From assembly GCA_021807595.1 (NCBI GenBank), contig JAKBCS010000011.1, forward strand, positions 1-60,878: 60,878 nt of DNA. The letters are read 5' to 3'. Positions 44,364-53,922 of this stretch are shown piece by piece. Source of the stretch: Planctomycetota bacterium. Lineage in GTDB: Bacteria > Planctomycetota > Planctomycetia > Gemmatales > Gemmataceae. Position 1 is the first letter of the stretch, and every line of letters starts with the position of its first letter. The position numbers and the translations under genes are program-made. The notes beneath the pieces are model-generated. The model was given only the letters and a program-made list of their open reading frames with translations, did not search any database and was not told the DNA's origin.

Positions 44364-47300
44364 ATGCGTCCCCGCTTCACTTTACACTCGCTTCTCCTGG
44401 GTACACTCGCGCTCGTATTCGTACTCCCGTGGGTTCCGGCGGCGGAAGACCCCGGTGCGCCGGGACTTATTGCCACGCTTAAGGGACACGGTGAGGCCGT
44501 TTACGCCGTGGGCTTCTCGCCGGATGGGAAGTACGTCGTAAGCGGCAGCGGTGATAAAATGCTCAAAATCTGGGACGGCGCGACCGGCAAAGAATTGAAG
44601 AGCTACGGCGGGCCGACCGGCCACCAGAGTCTCGTACTCAGTGTTTCTCTCAATCGAGAGGGAACGCTCATCGCCACGGGCGGCTCGGACAATACGGCCA
44701 AGCTATGGGACTTTCCCGGCTCCAGTCCGATCCGTGCCCTAGCCAAAAGCGAAGGTGCTAAAACTCTCGCGGTCAGCAACGACGGGGCGAAATTGGCTGG
44801 AGGCGACAAGGACGGAACCATCAAAATATGGAACAGCGCGGATGGCAAGGAACTCCTAAAGTTTCAAGGACATCGCGGTATCGTGACGGGCTTGGCGTTC
44901 GGCGGCAACGGACAAATACTCGTCTCCTCAGGCGCGGACAAGACCGTTCGCTTCTGGAATCCCGCCAACGGTCAGAGCCTCGGCGTCGTGGGAGCGCACG
45001 CTTCGGAGGCACGAGGCGTCGCCTTCAACCCGAACGGCAGCGCGGTCTACAGCGTGGGCGCGGACGGTCTCTTGAAATTCTGGCCGCTTCCCCCGGTGGC
45101 TTCCAAGCCGGTCGGATCGCCTCACGGGGACGCGGTGTCGGCCTTGGCGCTGTCCCCCGACGGTAATACCCTCGTCTCCGCCAGTGCCGATAAAACCGTG
45201 CGTGTGGCAAACGCTGGCAGCGGTCAACTCGTCCGCGAGTTGAAGGGTGCGAACGCCGCCGTCGAATCGGCAGCGCTCTCGCCCAACGGTGCGATCGTCG
45301 CGGCGGGGACGGCGGACAAACACTTGCTCGTTTGGCAAACGAAAGACGGCCAACTGCTCGCCGACGTGGCCAATCCGACTGCGGGACTTGCCTTCCATCC
45401 GACCTCGAATCAGCTGATAACGGGCGGGAGTGACGGAGCGCTGAAACTCTGGGCCATGCCGCCGACTCCGGAGCGCATCTTGGCGCACGCCGATGCCGTT
45501 CGAGCGGCAGTCGCCAGCGCCGATGGGAAACGACTCTTCACCGGTGGCGCGGACAAGATCGTTCGCTCGTGGAACCTTGCCGACACGAAGCAACCGGAGC
45601 GTCAATTCTCCGGCCATACCGCGGCCGTCAATGCCGTATCGATTAGCGGCAACGGTCAATTGCTCGCTTCGACAGGAGACGATGGAACCGTCCGCTTTTG
45701 GAACCAGAGCAACGGCCAATCGACCGTATGGCTCGGCGTACACGAAGCCCCTGCGACGAGTTTGGCCTTCGATGGAAGCAATCGAGTTCTCAGCGCATCG
45801 GCCGACGGCAGCATAAAGCTGTGGCAACCTCCCACGAATATGGGCAAGCTACTCGCGCATCCCGCTCCGGTCGTCTCCGCCATGCTCAGTTCGGACGGCA
45901 CGCGCCTGTTGACGGGATGCGGCGACAAGCAAGTGCGTTTATGGAATTCGACGAGCGGGAAGCTCGAACGTCCTTTTACCGGACACGCGCTCGGCGTGCT
46001 GTGCGTGGCGATGAACCCCTCCGGCACCCAAGTGGCCGGCGGCGGGGCCGACAAGACGCTCCTCTTATGGGAGACGGCCAACGCCAAGGAGATCAAGAGA
46101 TTTGTCCTGCCCGCCGCGGTCATCAGCTTGGCGTTCGCTCCGGACGGGAAAAAGCTCGCCGTCGGCCTTGCCGACAACAGCATCCATTTGTTCGACCCGA
46201 CAATGGGCAAGGAGATCAAGACGATAACGGGACATATGGGGCCAGTAAACTCTCTTGTTTTTACCGCGAAGGGGGATCGACTCATCTCCGCCAGCGCCGA
46301 TAAGTCGATCCAAGTTTGGAGCCTCGCCGAGGGCAAGTCGGAAAAGAAGCTGGATTACGGTGGTTCGGTATCGACGGTCGCGCTGAGCAAGGACGAAGCG
46401 CGCATCGCGGCCGGCGGCGCGAATAAGACCGTCGAAGTCTGGACGCTGGCGGACGGTAAATCGCAAGTGAAATTTGCCACGCCCGCCAGCGTGCATGGAG
46501 TGTGCTTCAGCCCCGATGGATCGCGCCTCCTCGTTGCCAACGACGATAATAAAGCGCGCCTCTACGGACTCGACGGGAAACTCGTTGAGTTCTTTGGCCA
46601 CGATGGCCCCGTCCACGCTGTCGCCTTCCACAACGACGGCAAGAGCGTTTTCACGGCCAGCGCGGATAAGACGGCGCGCTCGTGGCCGTTGTCCTTGGCG
46701 TGGCAGGCGCGACACGATGGCCCCGTGAGGCAAGCCATTTTCAATGCTCGCTTCGACCGCGTCGTATCTTGCGGCGACGACAAGACCGTCAAGATTTGGA
46801 ATGCGGCCGACGGGAAGCTCGTCAAGTCGCTGGTCGCGCACGATGCGCCCGTCGTCGGGGTTGCCGTCAACGCCGATGCCACGCGCATCGTCTCTTGCGG
46901 CGCAGACAAGACGGTCAAAGTCTTTACCCTGGCAGCAAAGGCCGATGCGAAAGCGGATAACCCCGTCACCGTCAACCTGCCGGCTCCCGCTTCCGCCGTC
47001 GCGCTGAGTCCCAATGGGCGGTATCTCGCCGTCGCCGTCGAAGAGAAATCCCGTGCCCGCGTACTCGTCCTCGATGCGGCCACTGGCAAGGAGTTGCTCG
47101 TTTATGCGGATCGAACGGGTGCGATCCTTTCTTTGAGCTTTCTGGCCGATAATCGCACGCTGATTTCGGCTGGGACGGATAAAGTCGTTCGGCTTTCCGA
47201 TATGAACCTGATTTCAACCTTCGATGCTTCTTCCGGCGGCGTGGCAAGCGTGGCCATTTCAAGTAATGGATCGCAAGTGCTTTCTGGAGGCGCGGACAAA

Positions 47301-48989
47301 ACGGTCAAGCTCTGGGACGCGGCCAAAGGACAAATAGTGAAGACGTTCGGTCCCCTGCCGGAGGCGGTTCGCGCCGTCTCCTTCAACCGGGCGGGAACCC
47401 AGATCGGAGCAGTCGCCGGCAAGCTGGCCACCGTGTGGAACCTCGCCGACGGCAAGGAAGTACGCAAGCTCGATCATCCCGACGATGTGCTGTCTCTCTC
47501 GTTCAGCGCCGACGGAACCCGGCTCTCGACCGGCGGAAGCGACAAAGAAGTACACGTTTGGGAGTTGACGACAGGGCGAGAATTGCAGGCGTTTCCGCAG
47601 GAGGGAGCCGTTCGCGCTGTGGTTTTCCACCCCAGCAACAACGCGCTCCTCTTCTCCGCCGGTACCGAGAAGAGCGTGAACCGTCACACGACGACCATCG
47701 CGCGCGTCGTGCCCGTCGGCACGCCTTTGCACGCCCTCAATGTCGCATCGAACGGCGCTCACGTTTTAACGGCCGGCGACGATGGCAAAATCAAGCTGTG
47801 GAACACCGGCAACGGCAACAACGAACGCACGTTCGACGCGGGCGACAAGGCGATCCACGCCCTTACGGTGTCGAAAAGCAACATACTGCTCGCCTCCGGA
47901 GGAGTCGACCGAATTGTCCGCGTTTTCTCGTTCAACGACGGCAAACTACTCGCCGAGATCAAAGCTCCCGGAGCAATTCGCGGCCTTACGTTCGCGCCAG
48001 ACGGTCGGACGCTGGCAGCAGCTTGCGCGCCCGCTCAAGGCGCAGGGATATTGCAAACGTGGAATGTGGTCTACAATTCCGGTCAGCCGACGCCCGCCGA
48101 GTTTGGGAAGCCGATTCAGGGCTACGGTGAGGCCGGCGCTGTAGGCGACCTCGTCTTCGATCCCAAAGGCGATCTCGTCTATTCCGGCAGCGGAGACAAG
48201 GCGATTCAAGTCTGGAAGTTCGCCTCGGACGCTCCGACGAAGAGTTTCCAACATCCCAACCTCGTCGATGTGGTGGCGTTTAGCCCGGACGGAACCCAAT
48301 TGGCCACCGGCTGTCACGATGGCCGCGTGCGTCTGTTCGATGTGGCCAAGGGCACGGTCATCCGCGAGATCCAGGCGCATGTCACCGTGCCTCAACCGTC
48401 GGCGGTGTACTGTCTCGCTTGGAGCGCCGACGGCAAACAGATCGTCTCCGGCAGTTTCGATCGCACCCTGAAGCTATGGAACGTCGCCGACGGCAAGTTG
48501 ATCCGCGAGTTCAAAGCCTACGAGGACAAAAAGTTCGAGAAGGGGCATCGCGACAGCGTGGTCAGTTTGGCCTTGTCGCCCGATGGAAAGATGCTGGCGT
48601 CCGGCGATTGGGATCACTCTATCAAAATCTGGAATGTCGCCGACGGCAGCGTCGTGCGCGATCTGATAAACCCGACCCTGAAGCCACGTCCGGATTCGCC
48701 GCAAGCTCATCCCGGCGTGGTATATGCGCTGCGCTTCACACCAGACGGCAAGCGTTTGGTGAGTGCCGGCGGAGCGCCGCGCCTACACGGCTATTTGGCG
48801 ATCTGGAATGTGGCTGACGGCAAGCTCCTTCACGGTAGTGAGCAAGCGTGGGGAACCCTGTTCTCTTTGGCTTTGTCGGCGGACGGCAAGTATCTCGCCG
48901 TTGGGACGGGCGGCTCCAACACGCCGGGAGAAGAGGGCAACAAGAATAACGCCTATGTGATGAAACTGCCGCCGAATGAGCAGAAGTAG
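44364..48989 (+). CDS. Giant secreted WD40-repeat protein
   Basis: A 1541-residue protein with a signal peptide (about 1-27, ending VPAAEDPG). The rest consists of about 40-residue WD40 repeats with patterns such as VAFSPDGKxLxSGSxDKxxKIWD; I estimate 30 or more, enough for four or five seven-bladed propellers. No catalytic domain, haem motif or membrane anchor is visible, so it is probably a periplasmic or surface scaffold. Many repeats share the phrase GGADKTVxLW. ATG 44364 has a perfect GGAGG eight bases upstream. It appears monocistronic. Confidence 0.93.
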   Translation: MRPRFTLHSLLLGTLALVFVLPWVPAAEDPGAPGLIATLKGHGEAVYAVGFSPDGKYVVSGSGDKMLKIWDGATGKELKSYGGPTGHQSLVLSVSLNREGTLIATGGSDNTAKLWDFPGSSPIRALAKSEGAKTLAVSNDGAKLAGGDKDGTIKIWNSADGKELLKFQGHRGIVTGLAFGGNGQILVSSGADKTVRFWNPANGQSLGVVGAHASEARGVAFNPNGSAVYSVGADGLLKFWPLPPVASKPVGSPHGDAVSALALSPDGNTLVSASADKTVRVANAGSGQLVRELKGANAAVESAALSPNGAIVAAGTADKHLLVWQTKDGQLLADVANPTAGLAFHPTSNQLITGGSDGALKLWAMPPTPERILAHADAVRAAVASADGKRLFTGGADKIVRSWNLADTKQPERQFSGHTAAVNAVSISGNGQLLASTGDDGTVRFWNQSNGQSTVWLGVHEAPATSLAFDGSNRVLSASADGSIKLWQPPTNMGKLLAHPAPVVSAMLSSDGTRLLTGCGDKQVRLWNSTSGKLERPFTGHALGVLCVAMNPSGTQVAGGGADKTLLLWETANAKEIKRFVLPAAVISLAFAPDGKKLAVGLADNSIHLFDPTMGKEIKTITGHMGPVNSLVFTAKGDRLISASADKSIQVWSLAEGKSEKKLDYGGSVSTVALSKDEARIAAGGANKTVEVWTLADGKSQVKFATPASVHGVCFSPDGSRLLVANDDNKARLYGLDGKLVEFFGHDGPVHAVAFHNDGKSVFTASADKTARSWPLSLAWQARHDGPVRQAIFNARFDRVVSCGDDKTVKIWNAADGKLVKSLVAHDAPVVGVAVNADATRIVSCGADKTVKVFTLAAKADAKADNPVTVNLPAPASAVALSPNGRYLAVAVEEKSRARVLVLDAATGKELLVYADRTGAILSLSFLADNRTLISAGTDKVVRLSDMNLISTFDASSGGVASVAISSNGSQVLSGGADKTVKLWDAAKGQIVKTFGPLPEAVRAVSFNRAGTQIGAVAGKLATVWNLADGKEVRKLDHPDDVLSLSFSADGTRLSTGGSDKEVHVWELTTGRELQAFPQEGAVRAVVFHPSNNALLFSAGTEKSVNRHTTTIARVVPVGTPLHALNVASNGAHVLTAGDDGKIKLWNTGNGNNERTFDAGDKAIHALTVSKSNILLASGGVDRIVRVFSFNDGKLLAEIKAPGAIRGLTFAPDGRTLAAACAPAQGAGILQTWNVVYNSGQPTPAEFGKPIQGYGEAGAVGDLVFDPKGDLVYSGSGDKAIQVWKFASDAPTKSFQHPNLVDVVAFSPDGTQLATGCHDGRVRLFDVAKGTVIREIQAHVTVPQPSAVYCLAWSADGKQIVSGSFDRTLKLWNVADGKLIREFKAYEDKKFEKGHRDSVVSLALSPDGKMLASGDWDHSIKIWNVADGSVVRDLINPTLKPRPDSPQAHPGVVYALRFTPDGKRLVSAGGAPRLHGYLAIWNVADGKLLHGSEQAWGTLFSLALSADGKYLAVGTGGSNTPGEEGNKNNAYVMKLPPNEQK

Positions 48990-49065
48990 ACACGCCCCGA
49001 CTTCCGCTCGCGCCGCCCAATGCGCAAACGTCTTGAAACATTGTCGTGCGTATTACGCACAACTC

Positions 49066-49127
49066 GGTTAGCCGCGGCGCGCAGCGGAGCTTGCTGCCCC
49101 ACGCTCCGCTGCGCGGCGCGGCTAACC
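49066..49127. repeat. REP-like palindrome after the WD40 gene
   Basis: A 25-bp inverted repeat with one mismatch: GGTTAGCCGCGGCGCGCAGC... (49066-49090) with its partner ending ...GCGCGGCTAACC (49103-49127). It is the best-matched relative of the metH-downstream element. It lies in the 304-bp gap 48990-49293, which has no other clear feature. Confidence 0.8.
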
Positions 49128-49293
49128 AAGACCGTTCGTCGTATGTAACCCGAAAACAAATCGCATTAGTTTGCTTCTCGTCAAACCCACACCCGTTTAC
49201 ATTTCATCTATGGTTTGTATGCCTTCCCTTCCCTCGACGGTATCGTTACACTGAACGAGTCCCTGATACTACCGGGTGGAATGGATCGATTTC

Positions 49294-50721
49294 ATGACGT
49301 CAAAGAGTTTTGCGTTCGTCAGTTTGGGTTGCCCGAAAAACCTCGTCGATTCCGAGCGGATGCTCGGCAAGTTGGCTCAGGACGGTTATAGTCTCACCCC
49401 CGATGCCGACGGTGCCGATGTTGTGGTCATCAACACCTGCGGATTCATCGAACCGGCGCGGCAGGAATCGCTCGGCGTGATCCGCGAAATGCTCGCTTTG
49501 AAAGAACAAGGTCGGGTTGGGGCCGTGGTTGTGGCCGGCTGTCTGGCCGAACGCAAGAAAGACGATCTACTCGAAGAAGTGCCGGGTGTCGATCACATCG
49601 TCGGCGTCTTTGGCCGCGAGGAGATCGCCCACGTTCTCAACCGCGCCATCGCGCGGCAGTCGGCGGTCGAAAGTCTTTCGGAATCGAATGTCGAACTAGG
49701 TAGGATCGGGCCGAAAGCTGAAGGCCGATTGCCGACGGTCGCCGAGCAACGCAGCCTCTTTCGGCCCGCTCCCGTGCGCGCGCTCGAAGATACCGCTCGC
49801 CTGCGCATCACGCCGCGCCATTATGCCTATCTCAAAATCTCGGAGGGATGCGACCGTCTTTGTACGTTTTGCGCCATTCCTGGGATGCGTGGCAAACACG
49901 TCACTAAACCGATTGAGGAAGTGCTGCGCGAGGCGCGCGAGTTGGCCGAAGACGGGGTGCGAGAACTGATCGTCGTGGCACAGGACACCACCTATTACGG
50001 TCTCGATTTGTACGGCAAGGTTCGTCTCGCCGAACTGCTGCGAAAGCTGAACGATGTCGAAGGGTTGGAGTGGATTCGCATTCTGTATGCGTATCCCATC
50101 CACTTCACCGATGAATTGATTCAGACTTTGGCCGAAACGCCCAAGATTGTGCCGTATCTCGATATGCCGTTGCAGCACATCAACGACCGTTTACTGAAGC
50201 GGATGCAACGCCGCGTCAATCGAGCGGAGACGGAAGATTTGCTGTCTCGACTTCGGCACGCGATTCCCCAACTGGCTCTAAGGACGACGTTTATCGTCGG
50301 CTTTCCCGGCGAGACGGAAGCGGAGTTCGAGGAACTGTGCGGTTTTGTTCGCGATTCGCGGTTCGAGCGCGTCGGCGTCTTTCCCTATTCGTTGGAGCCG
50401 GGTACGCCGGCGGAACGACTACCAGATCGCGTGCCGGAAGAGATTCAACAAGCGCGGCGGGATCGACTCATGGAATTGCAGCAAGACATTGCCTTCGCCT
50501 GGACGCGCCAACAAGTCGGCAAAGAGTGCGAAGTGATTGTCGATAGTCCCGACCCCGAGGTCCCCGGCCATTTTTTGGCGCGGAGCCACGCCGACGCGCC
50601 GGACATCGACTGTGTGGTGCGTCTGAAAGGCAAGGGGATCCGCGGCGGCGATCTCGTACGCGCGCGCGTCACCGGAGCCGACGGGTACGATTTGGCCGCA
50701 CGCGCGCTGCGCGTCCGCTGA
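49294..50721 (+). CDS. rimO: Ribosomal protein S12 methylthiotransferase
   Basis: A 475-residue radical-SAM methylthiotransferase that modifies an Asp of ribosomal protein S12. The N-terminal domain has three cluster-binding Cys (SLGCPKN, INTCGF, VAGCLAE). The radical-SAM domain has CDRLCTFC (CxxxCxxC) followed by IPGMRGKH, and a C-terminal TRAM domain holds the last about 65 residues. RimO is favoured over MiaB by the SLGCPKNLVDSE start and the YLDMPLQH motif. ATG 49294 is the usual family start; a GTG six codons earlier is open. It leads an operon with pgsA 19 bases downstream. Confidence 0.95.
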   Translation: MTSKSFAFVSLGCPKNLVDSERMLGKLAQDGYSLTPDADGADVVVINTCGFIEPARQESLGVIREMLALKEQGRVGAVVVAGCLAERKKDDLLEEVPGVDHIVGVFGREEIAHVLNRAIARQSAVESLSESNVELGRIGPKAEGRLPTVAEQRSLFRPAPVRALEDTARLRITPRHYAYLKISEGCDRLCTFCAIPGMRGKHVTKPIEEVLREARELAEDGVRELIVVAQDTTYYGLDLYGKVRLAELLRKLNDVEGLEWIRILYAYPIHFTDELIQTLAETPKIVPYLDMPLQHINDRLLKRMQRRVNRAETEDLLSRLRHAIPQLALRTTFIVGFPGETEAEFEELCGFVRDSRFERVGVFPYSLEPGTPAERLPDRVPEEIQQARRDRLMELQQDIAFAWTRQQVGKECEVIVDSPDPEVPGHFLARSHADAPDIDCVVRLKGKGIRGGDLVRARVTGADGYDLAARALRVR

Positions 50722-50740
50722 AGCAAGGAGGCGAAAGCGC

Positions 50741-51334
50741 ATGGCCACCCTCACACCGCCCAAGAAGCCAAAAGTTTGGAACCTGCCCAATCAATTGACC
50801 GCGTCTCGATTCGTGCTGGCTCTGGTGTTGTTCGCACTCATCTCCCACGAATTATGGTCGTGGTGTCTGACGGTGTTTGTCGTCGCCGCTTTTACGGATT
50901 GGCTCGACGGCTATCTCGCCCGGAAGCAAAATCTAACCAGTACGCTGGGACGCATTCTCGATCCCCTGGTCGACAAGGTGTTGATGTGCGGCGCGTACAT
51001 TTGTCTTTTGCCCCTCGGCGTTAGAGGGGAGTGGCTGTGGCCGTGGATGGTTACGGTCGTGGTCGCCCGCGAATTGGTCATTACGGGGTTGCGCAGCTGG
51101 ATGGAGTCGCACGAGGCGAGCTTCGGCGCAGATTGGCTCGGCAAGTTCAAGATGGGCTTGCAGTGCGCTGCCGTCATCGCCGTGTTCGTGGCGTTTCTTG
51201 TCCCCGAATCGATGACCGATGTCCGATACTTTTTTGACGCGGTGCGCAATCTCCTCATCTGGGCGATGACCACGGTGACGTTGCTGAGCGGTTTGCAATA
51301 CGTCTGGAAGGCCGCTTCCCTGTTAAATCTCTGA
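50741..51334 (+). CDS. pgsA: CDP-diacylglycerol-glycerol-3-phosphate 3-phosphatidyltransferase
   Basis: A 197-residue membrane enzyme making phosphatidylglycerol-phosphate. The CDP-alcohol phosphotransferase motif is complete: DGYLAR, eight residues, G, three, D, three, D (in DGYLARKQ...GRILDPLVD, about 56-78). Four to five hydrophobic segments surround it. Synteny with rimO supports PgsA over other family members such as cardiolipin or phosphatidylserine synthases. ATG 50741 has AAGGAGG about nine bases upstream. Confidence 0.93.
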   Translation: MATLTPPKKPKVWNLPNQLTASRFVLALVLFALISHELWSWCLTVFVVAAFTDWLDGYLARKQNLTSTLGRILDPLVDKVLMCGAYICLLPLGVRGEWLWPWMVTVVVARELVITGLRSWMESHEASFGADWLGKFKMGLQCAAVIAVFVAFLVPESMTDVRYFFDAVRNLLIWAMTTVTLLSGLQYVWKAASLLNL

Positions 51335-51345
51335 AGGCGATCTCC

Positions 51346-52410
51346 ATGCTCTCCCTCGCTTCGCCAATTGGTTTCGCCATCGTCGGCTGCGGTATGATCG
51401 CGCGCTTCCACGCCCGCGCGCTTGCGGAGATTCCCGACGCTCGGCTGGTTGCGCTCGTCAGCCGGCGCGAGCCTGCGGCGCGCGCCATGGCGGATGAACT
51501 GGGGCTACAATGCTCCCTCGCCACCGATCTGCCTGCCGTTCTCGCCCGATCCGACGTACATGTCGTCATCGTCGCGACGCCCAGCGGTGCCCATCTGGAA
51601 CCCTCCGTGGCAGCGGCGCGGGCCGGGAAGCACGTTGTCGTCGAGAAACCGTTGGAGATTTCGAGCGAGCGCTGCGATCGAATCATCGAGGCGTGCGACA
51701 AAAACCGCGTCAAACTGTGTACGATATTCCCTTCGCGGTTCGGCGATGCCAACCGCGCGCTCAAGACTGCTGTGGACGCGGGGCGTTTCGGCCGTCTGAC
51801 GTTGGGCGAGACGACGTGCAAATGGTGGCGGCCGCAATCGTATTACGATGAGGGCGGCTGGAAGGGCACGAAGGCGCTCGACGGCGGCGGCGCGCTGATG
51901 AATCAGGCTATCCACAATGTCGATCTGTTATTGTGGTTGATGGGAAATGTCACTCACATAAGCGGTTTCACGGCCACGCTGGCGCACGAACGCATTGAGG
52001 TCGAGGATACCGCCGTGGCCTGTTTGCGTTTCGCCAACGGCGCTTTGGGAGTCATTGAGGCGGCGACGAGCGTGCATCCGGGGTTGCCCAAGACCGTCGC
52101 CATCCACGGCGATCGCGGCTCCGCGGTCATCGAGCAAGACGACGTTTTGCGCTGGGAGTTGACGCCGGAAACGGCGGAAGATCGGGCCATCAAGGAACGT
52201 TTCGCCCACAAAACGGGTGAAACGGGAGGTTCGAGTAATCCGGCTGCCATTTCGCACACCGGACATGCCCGTCAACTTGCCGATTTCGTTCGCGCCATAC
52301 GAACCGACACCGCGCCCCTCGTCGATGGCCGCGAGGGACGCAAGGCCGTCGCCGTCATTGAGGCCATCTATCGCTCGGCAACGAGCGGCAGCGCCGTGAC
52401 ACTGGGTTAG
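51346..52410 (+). CDS. Gfo/Idh/MocA-family oxidoreductase
   Basis: A 354-residue NAD(P)-dependent oxidoreductase. The N-terminal Rossmann fold begins FAIVGCGMIARFHARAL; the family lysine motif is in GKHVVVEKPLEI (about 92-103), and the second-domain motif GGALMNQAIHNVDLLLWLMG (about 183-202) contains the His. Members oxidise or reduce sugars and related compounds, so the substrate cannot be read from sequence. It starts 11 bases after pgsA and is followed by an acyltransferase gene, so a role in cell-envelope sugar metabolism is plausible but inferred. Confidence 0.92.
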   Translation: MLSLASPIGFAIVGCGMIARFHARALAEIPDARLVALVSRREPAARAMADELGLQCSLATDLPAVLARSDVHVVIVATPSGAHLEPSVAAARAGKHVVVEKPLEISSERCDRIIEACDKNRVKLCTIFPSRFGDANRALKTAVDAGRFGRLTLGETTCKWWRPQSYYDEGGWKGTKALDGGGALMNQAIHNVDLLLWLMGNVTHISGFTATLAHERIEVEDTAVACLRFANGALGVIEAATSVHPGLPKTVAIHGDRGSAVIEQDDVLRWELTPETAEDRAIKERFAHKTGETGGSSNPAAISHTGHARQLADFVRAIRTDTAPLVDGREGRKAVAVIEAIYRSATSGSAVTLG

Positions 52411-52471
52411 CGTGTGGTTTTCCGTTTGCGGTCCATCGAATTGCGTCCCACTTGCCAAAGGAGTGGCTTGT

Positions 52472-53407
52472 ATGTCGAAAAAACGATCTCCCGCCGAAGA
52501 TTTCACCGTCTACCTTGCCGTTCGCGCGATTGTGTGTCTCGTGCAGGCCATGTCGTTCAACACCGCCTGCAAAATGGCCCGTCTTCTCGCGTGGATTATC
52601 TACAAAGTCGATCGCCGACATCGCCTCGTAGCCCTGGATAATCTGCGTCACGCCTTCGGAGAGTGCGATCCCGGCGAGCGCGACCGGCAGGTGCGAGCCG
52701 TGTATCGCCATTTCTGTACCGTCCTCGTCGAAATCGTGCATCTACCTCGGATCTTGCATGCGCACAATTGGAAACAGCACATCGCGATCCGCAACTCTCA
52801 ACTCGCACTCGACGCCTTGTTGTCGGATCGGCCGGTTCTTCTGGTGAGCGGCCATTTCGGGAATTGGGAGTACGGCGGTTACACGCTCGCCCTTTTAGGT
52901 TTCCGCACCAACGCCATCGCGCGACCGTTGGACAATCCCTACGTCGATGGCTTTTTGCGACGCTTTCGCGAGCAGACCGGGCAACAGGTATTGCGCAAGG
53001 ACGGGGATTTCGACCGAATGCAACGGGTGTTGGCGGCGGGGGGCGTCCTGTTGACCCTCGGCGATCAGGATGCCGGACAAAAAGGACAGTTTGTGAATTT
53101 TTTTGGCCGTCCCGCTTCGACGCACAAAGCCGTCGCCCTTCTCGCGCTCGAATACAATGTTCCCATGGTCGTGCTGAGTTGCGCGCGCTTGTCGCAGGAC
53201 GGCGAAGTACCTCGCTACGAGATCGCGGCGGCCGATGCGATCGATCCCGCCGAATACGCGGATCGTCCCGACGCGGTCCCCGCGCTTACACAGCGTTTCA
53301 CGACGGCGCTGGAGAACGAGATTCGCCGCCACCCGGAGCAATACTTCTGGCTGCATCGCCGATGGAAACATCAACCGAAGCTAAAGAAAGCGAAGAAAGC
53401 GGCCTGA
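52472..53407 (+). CDS. Lipid A biosynthesis-type acyltransferase (LpxL/HtrB family)
   Basis: A 311-residue protein of the LpxL/HtrB family, which adds secondary acyl chains to lipid A. The catalytic HX4E motif is in SGHFGNWEYGG (about 125-135). Other family segments are ARPLDNPYVDGFLRRFREQ, GVLLTLGDQDAG and FFGRPASTHKA. A hydrophobic N-terminal stretch (about 15-45) probably anchors it to the inner membrane, and the C terminus is Lys-rich. ATG 52472 has AAAGGAG eight bases upstream. A related family makes phosphatidylinositol mannosides, but a Gram-negative-type envelope favours lipid A. Confidence 0.88.
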   Translation: MSKKRSPAEDFTVYLAVRAIVCLVQAMSFNTACKMARLLAWIIYKVDRRHRLVALDNLRHAFGECDPGERDRQVRAVYRHFCTVLVEIVHLPRILHAHNWKQHIAIRNSQLALDALLSDRPVLLVSGHFGNWEYGGYTLALLGFRTNAIARPLDNPYVDGFLRRFREQTGQQVLRKDGDFDRMQRVLAAGGVLLTLGDQDAGQKGQFVNFFGRPASTHKAVALLALEYNVPMVVLSCARLSQDGEVPRYEIAAADAIDPAEYADRPDAVPALTQRFTTALENEIRRHPEQYFWLHRRWKHQPKLKKAKKAA

Positions 53408-53509
53408 ACTCGTGGAGATAGAACTGGGGTGACGCGCGAGCGTCTACTACCGCTCGGCCGAAAGAGCGGCCAGCAAAAACGACTATAGAGACAGAGAAAG
53501 GATTGTTTC

Positions 53510-53920
53510 GTGCTAACGGGACCGAACGTCATTCTAACGCTGAAAATCGCCGTTGCCGCCGTCACCGTGTTGTTCGTCGCCGCCATCGTCGCCGTGGCGC
53601 GCGGCAACGCTAGGCTGCACGGACGCATCAACTTGGTCTTCTTCACGCTCACGCTCATGGCCGTCTTGGGCCTCGAGTTGATTGTGCGCGTACTTGCTCC
53701 GGACGTGTTCGACTATTTCAATGCCGATCCGGCGTTGCGCCACGCGCTGAATCGGCATCTGTGGTTTTCCGTGCCGTCCACGTTCGTCATGCCCGCCATG
53801 CTGTACACGGGAGTGAAAGGCCACGTTCGACTTCATCTCACCTTGGCGGTGTGCTTCGTCTTGCTGTGGACCGGCACGTTCGTCACCGGCATCTTCTTCT
53901 TGCCGCCCACACCGTGGTAA
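53510..53920 (+). CDS. DUF420 membrane protein
   Basis: A 136-residue integral membrane protein with four hydrophobic segments (about 9-29, 41-63, 82-101, 109-131). The histidines LHGRINLVFF, NRHLWFSV and GHVRLHLTL resemble DUF420 proteins, which are often encoded near cytochrome oxidase genes and proposed to bind haem. No oxidase genes are nearby. It starts at GTG 53510 with AAAGGA upstream. Its stop is two bases from the convergent gene at 53923. Confidence 0.8.
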   Translation: MLTGPNVILTLKIAVAAVTVLFVAAIVAVARGNARLHGRINLVFFTLTLMAVLGLELIVRVLAPDVFDYFNADPALRHALNRHLWFSVPSTFVMPAMLYTGVKGHVRLHLTLAVCFVLLWTGTFVTGIFFLPPTPW

Positions 53921-53922
53921 CG

